Of a DNA stretch of 64,000 nt, positions 26,451-35,075 are shown piece by piece (position 1 is the stretch's first letter; each line of letters starts with the position of its first letter). The notes below the pieces were generated by a model, which was given only the letters and a program-made list of their open reading frames with translations, had not been told where the DNA came from and searched no databases. This DNA is from JABWCQ01 sp964530625 (GTDB lineage: Bacteria > Electryoneota > RPQS01), in contig CAZHAK010000003.1 of NCBI GenBank assembly GCA_964530625.1, forward strand, positions 62,001-126,000, read 5' to 3'. The position numbers were made by a program, and so were the translations under genes.

Positions 26451-28034
26451 TTAAAAACGATATCCCAGCGCGACATTCATCAGCGTGACGTCGCGGCCAT
26501 CGCCGAAGCCTTGCTCAAGCTCAAGCGAAGCATAGGTGCGTCGAGCCAAATCAAAATCGAACATCACGGCAAGCCACTGTTGTGACACCGTTGTTGACGT
26601 CGTGTTCAATTCATAGTCGTTGGTTCCGCCTTCGACACCGACTCGCAGCCATGTCGCCGCTTCGCGTGAGACAAAAAGCGAAGGTTGTGTTCCCGTGCTG
26701 TACTGCGAATCAAACCAGCGGAATCGTGCAAATATAGAGATTGCGGAAGCGCCGAGACTAGTCGTGCCCAGCCTAAGCCAACCGCTCGTTGCTTGAGCTT
26801 TGTTTCCGTCTCTGTCGCGCAGACCAATTCCTGCTTCAGCAGTATACGATTTCCCAAATCGCGAGTCCAGACTTGCGCGAAAGCCCTGCCGTTGCGCGCT
26901 GTCGAAAAGGCTGTCCGGAATCGTGCGAGTTTCGGCAGTGTAGTAGTTTGTTCGGTTGTCATAGCCTAGTGAAACGGATAACTCGCGCGCGAAACTGTAG
27001 CGCGCGTCCAACAGCACGGATGCAAGTGTGATGGACGACCCTTCTGCGTCTTTCAACCACCCCCGATTCAAATTGATTTCCGTGCTTTCAAACAGCCGTA
27101 GCTTGCCGCCGGAAACAAATGAGAGTTGTTGATAGATGAACTCGCGGCTGACTTCACCCTTCAGATAGCGCCCGGCAAGCGATGCGGTGGTTTGCAAGGA
27201 TTGTGAATTAGACAACTTCTGTTTGTAGGCAACGAATGCGCCGACTTTGGTCACGTCAGTTTGGATGCGCGTATTTTGTAAGTCCGGCTCGAGTCCGCCG
27301 ACGGCGCCGAGTGCGAAACTGTGGTTCAAGTCGTACTTTACGTAGGCTCCGTCCAGATAGCCCATGCCGCGAGTTTCGCGACGCAGCACTCGTCCCGCGC
27401 CCGCCTGAATCGGCTTATCTTTAGGTTCGTAGGCGATGAGCGCCTCATAGATGCGATTTGTTGACGCGCTGCGATCGTCACTTGCGCGCATTGTTCGGCG
27501 TAGTCTTAAATTTGTCCGTGCAGAGAAATCGCTTCCACCGATTCTTCTGAGCGAGGCGCGTAAGCTCATCGCAGGTTCGGTATAATCATAATTGACGGCT
27601 CCTTGATCATCCTGTATTGTGTACTCAACACCAATTCTGCCTGTCAGTTCATTGGCGTGTCCAATTGTGAACAGTTCTGTTTGTTGAGCATCTGTCGCTT
27701 GTACTGGCATTACTGTTTCGACTTCAGCAGGAACTGGAGCGGCGGATGTCTCAGCTCCAGAGGCGAACACCAGCGCCACATCGTCCCGCGCAATGATTCC
27801 GGCGAGATTCTTCATTTCACATGAAGAAGAATTCTCTGAGACAAAACTGACAATGATGCGAGCGAGTTCTGCTTCACCGCGAGAAATGACTACCGAGTCA
27901 CCAGGCGTAATTCCCGCTGCGCGGCCTGCAGAAAGATAAACCGTTGTCGCTGACACATATTGAACCGTAGTCTTGATCTCAACGGCGAACGCTACAGAGA
28001 TTGATGCAAGTAGAGCTATGAGTGATACTCTCAC
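26451..28034 (-). CDS. Outer-membrane beta-barrel with N-terminal SH3-like domain, terminal gene of the 20/28-haem operon
   Basis: A 527-residue protein starting at GTG 28034, whose start overlaps the stop of the 28-haem gene. The signal peptide is about residues 1-17 (VRVSLIALLASISVAFA). Residues 20-80 form a small beta domain (STTVYLSAGRAAGITPGDSV..RIIVSFVSENSSSCEM) resembling SH3-like/FlgT-type modules. A Pro/Ala/Val linker follows (about 85-110). From about residue 118 the protein is made of alternating amphipathic strands and ends in a C-terminal Phe (MNVALGYRF), a barrel-assembly signal. About 18-20 strands look possible. Co-translation with two giant cytochromes suggests it holds the cytochrome in the outer membrane, as MtrB/PioB do, but no direct homology to those is visible. 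Confidence 0.72.
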   Translation of the reverse strand: MRVSLIALLASISVAFAVEIKTTVQYVSATTVYLSAGRAAGITPGDSVVISRGEAELARIIVSFVSENSSSCEMKNLAGIIARDDVALVFASGAETSAAPVPAEVETVMPVQATDAQQTELFTIGHANELTGRIGVEYTIQDDQGAVNYDYTEPAMSLRASLRRIGGSDFSARTNLRLRRTMRASDDRSASTNRIYEALIAYEPKDKPIQAGAGRVLRRETRGMGYLDGAYVKYDLNHSFALGAVGGLEPDLQNTRIQTDVTKVGAFVAYKQKLSNSQSLQTTASLAGRYLKGEVSREFIYQQLSFVSGGKLRLFESTEINLNRGWLKDAEGSSITLASVLLDARYSFARELSVSLGYDNRTNYYTAETRTIPDSLFDSAQRQGFRASLDSRFGKSYTAEAGIGLRDRDGNKAQATSGWLRLGTTSLGASAISIFARFRWFDSQYSTGTQPSLFVSREAATWLRVGVEGGTNDYELNTTSTTVSQQWLAVMFDFDLARRTYASLELEQGFGDGRDVTLMNVALGYRF

Positions 28035-30226
28035 TTCTGCACCTCTGCTTTTGTCGGCTGCACTCTGCGCGGCGGATTTGTACGACGGTTGGGCCGCCCA
28101 TCACCGTCGGGATGGCACTCAAAGCAAGATGTCGGTGTGTAAGCGTAACCGCCGACGTCTTCATGATCGTCGTCCACGTCGCCTTGGTCGCTGTGTTCAT
28201 GACACTCGATGCAACTGAACAAAATGAAACTGCCGTTTGTCGTGTGGCATTCGATGCATTGATTCCATTCATCACGATGGCGGCCCGAGTAGATCGGGAA
28301 ATGCTGCTGATCGTGATCGAATGTCGAGTTCCAGTTGTTCGTCGTATGACAGTCCACGCACTCTTGCGGGTAGCCGGCGTTGTGATCCGGTGACGCGCTA
28401 TTGAAGTCCGATTGATGGCAGAACCAGCAGTCCGTCGGGGTGTTTTCAAACTGACCACCGACGTGACAAGCGAGACAACTGACGGAAATATGAGCGCCGG
28501 TCAAGGGAAAGTCTGTGCCGTTGTGATTGAAGTCGCTATCCCAATCAGTCGTATTATGGCACTGTGAGCAATCGTGCGGATAGTTCGCTTGGACGTGATC
28601 GTCCGCGTCGTTGTAATCCGCTTCGTGGCATGACCAGCAGTCGGTTGGTGTGCCTGTGTATTGTCCGCCGATGTGGCACTGTGCGCAGTCTGTTTGGACA
28701 TGTGCTCCTGTCAATGGAAAATTGGTCAATGCGTGATCAAACGTGGTCTCCGTCCAGTTGTCCGTGGAGTGACAAACCGTGCAGGTATGCGGGTACATTT
28801 CTGTAGCGTGATTCGGATCCGTTGTGTTCGTGTAGTCTTGTTCATGGCAGGACCAACAGTCTGTAGGAGTGCCGGTGAACTGCCCGTTGATATGGCACTC
28901 AGCACAATCGATCAAGATATGCGCCCCGGTCAAGGGGAAGTCGGACAGGTTGTGATCAAACGTTGTTTCTGTCCAATTGTTTGTGGAGTGACAGTCCGTG
29001 CACGTTTGCGGGTACTGTCCTGCCGCATGATCTGGATCCGTTGTCTCTGAATAATCGGTTTCGTGACAAGACCAGCAGTCTATCGGTGTTCCCGTGAACT
29101 GTCCGCCGGCATGACACTGCGCGCAATCAGTCTGAATGTGCGCACCTGTCAACGGAAACAGAGTCAGGTCGTGATTCATAAATTCAGCGGGGCGCCATGC
29201 CGTTGTGGTGTGACACTGATCACATGCATTTGGAAACGCGTTACCCGTGTGAGTGGGATTTGTTGCTGATGTATAATCCGTTGAATGGCAGTCGACACAT
29301 ACGGTTGTCGTTCCCGTGTATTGTCCGCCGACGTGGCATTGCGCGCAGTCCGTTTGCACATGTGCGCCCGTCAACGGAAAGGAAGTCTGGTTGTGATTTT
29401 CAAATTGCGCGGGCCGCCACGCCGTGGTAGTGTGACACTGTTCGCATGTATTCGGGAATGCGGATTCGTCGTGGGTTGGATTTACCGCTGTTGTGTAATC
29501 TGTCGAATGGCACTCAATACACGCGCCGCCTGTGTTCGCAAATCCTGACGTGTGACAGGCTTGACAGTCGTTCAACGCGTGCCCGCCTGTCAAGGGAAAG
29601 GCTTGCGGATGCGAGAACGCTGCATTCTTCCATTGCGCCACCGTTACATCGTGACATTCGCTGCAAGTCCTTGAGAAACCTGCGTTCAAATGATTCGGAT
29701 TTGTTGTGCCCGCGAACTCAGCGGCATGGCAGCTTCCACAGTCCGTGGCAAGCGCCGTATATTGACCCGTCGCATGACAGCTTTGACAATCGAGCGTGCC
29801 ATGAACACCGATCAAGGGCATGCGCGTCGTCTCGTGCAGTCTGCGAAAGTGTCCGTCGTCGGCCCACTGAATCGGTGTATGGCACTCGCTGCAATTTGCC
29901 GAAAACTGTCCGCGATGGACGTCGGTGTGGCAATCCAGGCACTCACTACCCGCGTCGCTGAACACGAGAGACGTATGGCACGAGATACAAGCGACGTTCG
30001 AGTGCCGTCCCACCAGTGGATACTGGGTTTGCGTCTCATGTGAAAACTCCATTTCAGTTCGCAACTGCTTCCAGCCGGCAGTCGAGTGGCACTGCTGACA
30101 ATCCAACGTCAGTTTGCCGTGCGGAGACTCCAACGCAGCTTCAGTGCTGACGCAAATCGTAAGCATTGTAAGGCAAAGAGGCAGAAACAAACGCGCGCGA
30201 AGTAGCTTAACGAGTATATGTCTCAT
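28031..30226 (-). CDS. 28-haem c-type cytochrome with tandem three-haem modules
   Basis: A 731-residue exported protein (signal peptide about 1-31, cleaved near STEA). I count 28 CxxCH motifs. From about residue 60 the chain is a run of roughly 60-66-residue repeats of the form FPLTGAHxxxDCAQCHxGGQxTGTPTDCWSCH..YPxTCxxCHSTxNW..TTFDH, each bringing three CxxCH motifs plus extra His for bis-His ligation. The central repeats are also near-repeats in DNA (about 28440-29600). The C-terminus is basic (GRPNRRTNPPRRVQPTKAEVQK split by position). It resembles large cytochrome c3/c7-like periplasmic or surface cytochromes. It overlaps its neighbours on both sides by 4 bp, so strict co-expression with the 20-haem protein and the barrel is expected. 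Confidence 0.9.
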   Translation of the reverse strand: MRHILVKLLRARLFLPLCLTMLTICVSTEAALESPHGKLTLDCQQCHSTAGWKQLRTEMEFSHETQTQYPLVGRHSNVACISCHTSLVFSDAGSECLDCHTDVHRGQFSANCSECHTPIQWADDGHFRRLHETTRMPLIGVHGTLDCQSCHATGQYTALATDCGSCHAAEFAGTTNPNHLNAGFSRTCSECHDVTVAQWKNAAFSHPQAFPLTGGHALNDCQACHTSGFANTGGACIECHSTDYTTAVNPTHDESAFPNTCEQCHTTTAWRPAQFENHNQTSFPLTGAHVQTDCAQCHVGGQYTGTTTVCVDCHSTDYTSATNPTHTGNAFPNACDQCHTTTAWRPAEFMNHDLTLFPLTGAHIQTDCAQCHAGGQFTGTPIDCWSCHETDYSETTDPDHAAGQYPQTCTDCHSTNNWTETTFDHNLSDFPLTGAHILIDCAECHINGQFTGTPTDCWSCHEQDYTNTTDPNHATEMYPHTCTVCHSTDNWTETTFDHALTNFPLTGAHVQTDCAQCHIGGQYTGTPTDCWSCHEADYNDADDHVQANYPHDCSQCHNTTDWDSDFNHNGTDFPLTGAHISVSCLACHVGGQFENTPTDCWFCHQSDFNSASPDHNAGYPQECVDCHTTNNWNSTFDHDQQHFPIYSGRHRDEWNQCIECHTTNGSFILFSCIECHEHSDQGDVDDDHEDVGGYAYTPTSCFECHPDGDGRPNRRTNPPRRVQPTKAEVQK

Positions 30227-31914
30227 GGTTGTGAGAGAGTTGTTCCGCCGTGACAGTCACTACACGCGGAAGGGAGGGGACGATATATTACGTAGCTGCC
30301 TTCAGAGTCGGGGTGACTCTTGTGGCAGGAGTTGCAAGCGACGTTTTGATGTGCGCCATCAAGCGTCCAACGCGAATCGCGATTGTGATCGAATGTGAGA
30401 ATGTTCCATGCTTCCGGCGTGTGACAGCGCTGGCAATCATTGGTGACAGCTTCCGCCGAATCTAAAACGAATTGTCCGCGGTGCGGATCAGCGTGACAGA
30501 GTTCGCATTGCCGCGCTAACGGTGACATGCGAATCAGCTCCGATTCCGTGCCAACATTTTCGCGGACATGACAGCCCACGCAAGCAGTTTGGTCATGTCT
30601 TCCGACTAAGGGGAATCTCGTGGAGTCGTGGTTGAACGTCACTTGACGCCAGCTCTCCACGTTGTGGCAGAATTCGCAGCCCCCGCTTTGCGTATAACTG
30701 TCAAGCTGTCCACGGTGTACATCCGAGTGACAACCTTTGCAGCTCTGATCTGCGAAATTAAATCGCGCGTATTGACCAAGCTTGTCAGAAAGTTCCGATG
30801 CGTGACAGGCGATGCAGGGAATCGCCAAGTGGCTGCCCGCGAGCGGAAACTTCGATTTCCCATGTTCAGCAATACCATACCGCGCCGGTACAAATCCATC
30901 CACGGTGTGACATGACTCGCAAGCTCCCTTATCCACTCGGTCGGCAAACTGACTCCGATGCCGGTCTTTGTGACAGTCTTTGCACGCGGTATGGGAGAGC
31001 GGATCTGTCATCTTTCCGGATGTATGACACTTCACGCACTGTACGCCAACGTGCCTTCCAGTCAGTGGAAAGTCTGTCTTATTATGATCAAAGTCCGTGG
31101 CCATGCGCGCCACCGCGAAACTTTCCGTCGTGTGGCATCCAGCGCAGTTCGATCCGAATTTGCCTTTGTGAATGTCGTTATGGCACGACTTGCAAGTTGA
31201 AAAGTCAAGGCCTTGATAGGTTGTTCGTAAAAGGGGATGACTCGGATCCGGAATGCGATTGGCCACAGCCTCTGTAACCTGTTCAGCCTTATGACACTTT
31301 GCGCATTCCACGCGAGAATGCTTTCCCGTCAACGGATACTTGGATTTGTCATGGGAAAATAACGAAGCAGGAATCCATTTGTCCGCGTTATGGCAGGACG
31401 CACAGTCATTCGTCAATTGTTCAGCATGCTCGTCAGCGTGACACGATATGCAGTCCGGCGTAAGTCCGAGTAACGTTTCTGCGCTGCTTGTCGTTGAATC
31501 AAACGCGATCGCAAGACTGTTGTGATAAGCGGGAATATGACATGCCTGACACTTTTGCTTAGCATGCGCGCCCACCAGCGCGTATCCCGTCAGCGAATGG
31601 TTAAACTTGTCCTGACCGTCATTCCAATAGACTAACTCAAAGTCGCGGCCAAAGTGCTCGCCGTGACACTTTGCGCAGCGCTGCGATTTCACCTCGGCGC
31701 TTGCATGATAGCCTTTATCCTCCTGCACTCTTTGGCCAATTGCGGTATGGCAGGATAGACATTTTGCGTCCGTCACTTCCTCGCCCAAAACATGACACTG
31801 CGTACAATTGTTCAGCCCCTCAAGGTGCGCATGATAACGCGACAAATCGCCGGGTGAGATTTGCGCGGAAAGAGTCGACGCGAACGTAACTAAGGCGAGC
31901 CAGACAGTGCGCAT
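30223..31914 (-). CDS. 20-haem c-type cytochrome
   Basis: A 563-residue exported protein with a signal peptide (MRTVWLALVTFASTLSA). I count 20 CxxCH motifs, from NCTQCHV near residue 36 to ACSDCHG near the C-terminus. The repeating pattern FDHNKTDFPLTGRHxxVxCxxCH..CxxCHxDxHxGQF resembles the 28-haem neighbour but is less regular, with longer insertions such as TDPLSHTACKDCHKDRHRS. CxxCH spacing and spare His residues fit bis-His c-type haems. Its stop overlaps the next start (ATGA). It probably accepts electrons from the membrane-bound module encoded just upstream and passes them to the 28-haem protein; the order is inferred from operon order. Confidence 0.88.
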   Translation of the reverse strand: MRTVWLALVTFASTLSAQISPGDLSRYHAHLEGLNNCTQCHVLGEEVTDAKCLSCHTAIGQRVQEDKGYHASAEVKSQRCAKCHGEHFGRDFELVYWNDGQDKFNHSLTGYALVGAHAKQKCQACHIPAYHNSLAIAFDSTTSSAETLLGLTPDCISCHADEHAEQLTNDCASCHNADKWIPASLFSHDKSKYPLTGKHSRVECAKCHKAEQVTEAVANRIPDPSHPLLRTTYQGLDFSTCKSCHNDIHKGKFGSNCAGCHTTESFAVARMATDFDHNKTDFPLTGRHVGVQCVKCHTSGKMTDPLSHTACKDCHKDRHRSQFADRVDKGACESCHTVDGFVPARYGIAEHGKSKFPLAGSHLAIPCIACHASELSDKLGQYARFNFADQSCKGCHSDVHRGQLDSYTQSGGCEFCHNVESWRQVTFNHDSTRFPLVGRHDQTACVGCHVRENVGTESELIRMSPLARQCELCHADPHRGQFVLDSAEAVTNDCQRCHTPEAWNILTFDHNRDSRWTLDGAHQNVACNSCHKSHPDSEGSYVIYRPLPSACSDCHGGTTLSQP

Positions 31915-31917
31915 TGC

Positions 31918-32502
31918 TTACGGATGAGTTGCAGGCTTTAGTTTAGGCAGCGCCCCGCGCGCGTACAGCGCGAGCGTGTCCTGCGGATGCAGCTGAATCA
32001 ATTCAGCCCAGCTTTCACGCGCTGCGTCGTAATTGCCGCGATTAGCTTCTATTGCTCCCAAGTTGTAGAGCGCACCTGCGTGACCCGGATGATCTCTTAA
32101 CATTATCTTCAGCTCGCCGATGGCTTCGTCTGTGCGGCCGAGCGATGCAAGCGAGCGACTGATGTCCAACCGAACAAGCCAGCCTTGCCTTGTTGTATCT
32201 GTCTTTAGGAATTCACGATAAAACTCAATTGCCTTTTCAAATTGGCCAGATGTGAAGTATAGATTTGCAAGTTCGAGCGCTATCGGACCATGCCCCGGAG
32301 CCGACTTCCACATCTCGAGCATTTGCTCCAAGGCCGGCTTCGCTGTCTGAGTGTGCTCGCGTGACATGGTTTCAAAACTCTGATCGCCACCCGACTGCGG
32401 AGCAGAATAGAGCCACACCAGCAATGCAGGAATAGCAAGCAACGCTATCGCAAACACCACGCGCGTTCTCTTCTGAGATGTTTGCGGAGACCCGTTACTC
32501 AT
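31918..32502 (-). CDS. Membrane-anchored TPR protein
   Basis: A 194-residue protein with one N-terminal membrane helix (about 15-32, VVFAIALLAIPALLVWLY) followed by at least three TPR units (about 75-185: ALELANLYFTSGQFEKAIEFY, AIGELKIMLRDHPGHAGALYN, ARESWAELIQLHPQDTLAL). TPRs bind other proteins; in cytochrome operons such proteins (for example CcmI/NrfG) help deliver apocytochrome to the haem-attachment machinery. Here it lies between the oxidoreductase and the 20-haem gene, with gaps of 3 bp on each side, so an assembly role is plausible. Confidence 0.78.
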   Translation of the reverse strand: MSNGSPQTSQKRTRVVFAIALLAIPALLVWLYSAPQSGGDQSFETMSREHTQTAKPALEQMLEMWKSAPGHGPIALELANLYFTSGQFEKAIEFYREFLKTDTTRQGWLVRLDISRSLASLGRTDEAIGELKIMLRDHPGHAGALYNLGAIEANRGNYDAARESWAELIQLHPQDTLALYARGALPKLKPATHP

Positions 32503-32505
32503 AGA

Positions 32506-33816
32506 TTAGGCGGATCCAAATTTACGCTCAAATTCAATCCCGATACTCTGCAAGAATTCCGTTGGCAGCACGCCGCCGATCAAAACAAACACTTGGTCGT
32601 TTGTTAGCGTGACTTCTGTGCCCGCTTGATCAAGTACCACTCGCGCAGATTCAATCTGAGTCACATTGGAATTCAGGAGCAGCGTGACGCGCCCTTCTTC
32701 CACGGCTTTTTCGAGTCGCTCGCGATTGCCTTCCTTGATGCGGAAGATTTTATCTCCGCGATATGACAGATGTACGGTATTGCCCGCTTGAGTTGAAAGA
32801 GCCGTCGCCGCTTCGACCGCGCTGTCACCGCCACCCACGACGAGAATCTTCTTGTGATGATACTTTGCGGGATCAAGCAGGCGGTAAGTTACCTTGTCGC
32901 GCTTTTCACCCGGACAACCAATTTTGCGCGGCGTTCCCCTGCGGCCAATAGCGAGCAATACCTTGCGCGTGACATACTCACCGCCCGAGGTCGTCACTTT
33001 GAAATGACCGTTCGTGCGTTCGATACTGATAACGCGTTCACCTTCGTGAATGTCTAGGTCATGTTTCCGCACGACATCGGACAACAGCTGCAGTAAAGGT
33101 TCCTTCTCAACCTCTCGCAGCTTCACCGTTCCATGAATCGGAAGCTCCATCGGTTGAAGCATGACGATCTTTTGGCGAGGATACGTGAAAATTGTCCCAC
33201 CCAAATCATCCTGATCAACCGTCACATAGTGTAAACCCTGCTTTTTCGCTTGCAACGACGCTGAAATTCCGGCGGGGCCTGCGCCTACGATGACAAGATC
33301 AAGTGCTTCACCAACACGATCTATTTCAATTTGTTTGGAAAGATTTTCAACAGCCTGCCGTCCTTGCGAAACAGCGTTGCGAATCAAACCCATCCCGCCG
33401 AGCTCGCCCGCGATAAATACACCGGGCACATTGGTTTCAAATGTTCCTTTGACGTGCGGAATATCCACGCCGCGCTGTTCGGTGCCGAACACGAGCGTAA
33501 TCGCATCCACCGGGCAGGCGCGTTGACACTCTCCGTGACCAATGCAGCGCGCCGGATTTACCAGCGCGGCCTTGCCATTAATCATTTGCAGAATGCCTTG
33601 CTCCGGACAAGCCTTGGTACAGGAGCCTGAGCCGATACAAACATCTGCATCAATCACCGGATGCAGTGAAACAGGTTGATCGAGTCCGGCCAGTGTGGAC
33701 TGCTCCAATATAGTAGCCGCTCGTACGCTGCTCTTGCGCGCTCTTAATATGTAGAGTACCGGGAGTCCAACGACCAACATGCCAGTGACAACATAGATCA
33801 GTGTCTCAAGACTCAT
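32506..33816 (-). CDS. Membrane-anchored ferredoxin/flavin NAD(P)-type oxidoreductase
   Basis: A 436-residue protein. Residues 5-24 form one membrane helix. Residues about 55-115 are a two-cluster ferredoxin domain, but both motifs are C-x5-C-x3-CP (CIGSGSCTKACP and CIGHGECQRACP): the usual second Cys is Ser in one and His in the other. Then comes a thioredoxin-reductase-like flavoprotein with FAD site VIVGAGPAGISASL, NAD(P) site ILVVGGGDSAVEAA and a C-terminal FVLIGG. The redox-active CxxC of true thioredoxin reductase is absent, as in FNR-like members. It would move electrons between NAD(P)H or ferredoxin and the cytochrome b-like partner one base downstream of its start region. Direction is not determinable. 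Confidence 0.85.
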   Translation of the reverse strand: MSLETLIYVVTGMLVVGLPVLYILRARKSSVRAATILEQSTLAGLDQPVSLHPVIDADVCIGSGSCTKACPEQGILQMINGKAALVNPARCIGHGECQRACPVDAITLVFGTEQRGVDIPHVKGTFETNVPGVFIAGELGGMGLIRNAVSQGRQAVENLSKQIEIDRVGEALDLVIVGAGPAGISASLQAKKQGLHYVTVDQDDLGGTIFTYPRQKIVMLQPMELPIHGTVKLREVEKEPLLQLLSDVVRKHDLDIHEGERVISIERTNGHFKVTTSGGEYVTRKVLLAIGRRGTPRKIGCPGEKRDKVTYRLLDPAKYHHKKILVVGGGDSAVEAATALSTQAGNTVHLSYRGDKIFRIKEGNRERLEKAVEEGRVTLLLNSNVTQIESARVVLDQAGTEVTLTNDQVFVLIGGVLPTEFLQSIGIEFERKFGSA

Positions 33817-33817
33817 G

Positions 33818-34678
33818 TCAGAAAATCCATGTGTAACCGAGTGTGACGGCGACCACGATATGCACCACCATGATAATCAGCATAATGACGGCGAACGGTT
33901 TATGAAAAACGTGCCAGTGGTGGAGCAGTTTGCGCGCTGTCACCAAAAAAGCAATTCGGCGATCCAACGTAGCGCGTCTACGAGCGAGTGACACCAGATG
34001 CTTCGCGTCGTGCGCGGACAGCCCGGCGTCCTTCTGAAGGTTTGATTTCAATGCGCTGTAGCGGAGAATCGCGGTCATATCACGCATCAGCCACGTCATC
34101 ATTCCTGCGCCTGCGTGGACGCTCTCGTTGGCAAACTCTTCAAGCAAATCAAGCGCCTTCGGATTGCCGCCTGCTTCCGCTGACAGTTGCGAGCGCACTT
34201 TGCTTTCGAGTTCCTGGAGTTCTGTCGCAGACATTTCCTCGCCGCTCAAGCTGCGCGGAATTTGCACATAAATATATCTTCCCACAACGCCACTTAGAGC
34301 GACTGCAATCATTGACCAAAAGGACACCGCGACAATTCCGCCGAACTTAAAGCTCGTATGAAACAGCACCAGTATCGGCCCGGTCACGCCCATCCAGATG
34401 TGATAATTCAGCCAATAGCGGATGTCACCCCAGCCTTGCTGCATCGGGCGCCAACGCTTGCGCAAAGAGTACAGCAACATGATCACCATCAACGCGCTGC
34501 CCACGATGCCTGCGCCGTGCCCGATAAATCCGGACGGCTTCCACTCTTCATGCAAGTCATGTCGAGCGCGCTCCTGCATGGACAGCGCGTAATATTCGCT
34601 GCCGCCGTACGCGAGATAGACTGTCGCCAGCACGGTTAAGCTGTATAAAAATATGAGACTTAGACGATGCAATGACAA
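33818..34678 (-). CDS. Cytochrome b-like integral membrane protein, first gene of the conduit operon
   Basis: A 286-residue protein. A TGA lies in frame 9 bp upstream, so the start must be TTG 34678 or TTG 34672; no ATG occurs before TM1. Hydrophobic segments at about residues 5-24, 52-70, 87-105, 113-134 and 263-283 frame several His suited to haem b: FIGHGAG, NYHIWMG, VLFHTSF, HHWHVFHKP and MVVHIVVAV. A soluble helical stretch (about 145-240) sits between the last helices. It precedes the Fe-S/flavin gene and probably connects it, or quinol, to the periplasmic cytochromes. A direct repeat covers its start region. Confidence 0.72.
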   Translation of the reverse strand: MSLHRLSLIFLYSLTVLATVYLAYGGSEYYALSMQERARHDLHEEWKPSGFIGHGAGIVGSALMVIMLLYSLRKRWRPMQQGWGDIRYWLNYHIWMGVTGPILVLFHTSFKFGGIVAVSFWSMIAVALSGVVGRYIYVQIPRSLSGEEMSATELQELESKVRSQLSAEAGGNPKALDLLEEFANESVHAGAGMMTWLMRDMTAILRYSALKSNLQKDAGLSAHDAKHLVSLARRRATLDRRIAFLVTARKLLHHWHVFHKPFAVIMLIIMVVHIVVAVTLGYTWIF

Positions 34679-34710
34679 AGATATTCAGGGCAAAGACAAA
34701 GATATTCAGG
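34674..34710. repeat. 21-bp-period direct repeat over the start of the conduit operon
   Basis: GACAAAGATATTCAGG occurs at 34674-34689 and again at 34695-34710, 16 identical bases with a 21-bp period (two helical turns). On the minus strand one copy overlaps the TTG start of the cytochrome b-like gene. It may be a regulator binding site or a duplication; no Shine-Dalgarno is visible here. Confidence 0.7.
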
Positions 34711-35023
34711 CGAAGTTAGTAGCAGATAAACTACGACTTTGTGGCTGTTTTTGCAACTGTTTACGGCATCAGATTACATTATTGCTGCGCAAAGAAACGT
34801 CGCCGTTCGACACAGATATTGTCTTCAACATCCTATTTCAAATGCCGTGCCTGCCACTGAAGCCATAAATTTCAAAAGATCCACAATACTCCCGTATTCT
34901 CACCTAATTTCATAGGGAATTTAGGCGTTCGATTGCTCAATGCCTGTTTGTTGTAGTATGAACTGTGGCCTCGGCGCCTCATGCGACATTGAGTGTACAA
35001 TTTGTCAAAGTGCAAAGTCAATA
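34711..35023. other. Intergenic region between the two cytochrome operons
   Basis: About 310 bp, AT-rich, without a credible gene on either strand. It must hold the minus-strand promoter of the conduit operon (34678 downward), but I could not pick a convincing -35/-10 or -24/-12 pair. Confidence 0.5.
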
Positions 35024-35050
35024 AGAAACCCGAACATATTATCCGGGCTT
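35024..35050 (-). terminator. Weak hairpin after the 16-haem cytochrome gene
   Basis: Read on the minus strand, AAGCCCGG-ATAATATGTT-CGGGTTTCTTATT gives a CCCG/CGGG stem flanked by AA/TT with one mismatch, then a T-rich tract. It lies 26 bp after the stop of the 16-haem gene. Stem length is marginal for an intrinsic terminator. Confidence 0.4.
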
Positions 35051-35075
35051 CCTGCTTTATGGTGTTTATGCAAAT

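Noticed and set aside
28022..31277. Many plus-strand open frames of 60-170 codons opposite the 20- and 28-haem genes.
   Set aside because: They are repetitive by-products of the CxxCH repeat composition on the other strand.
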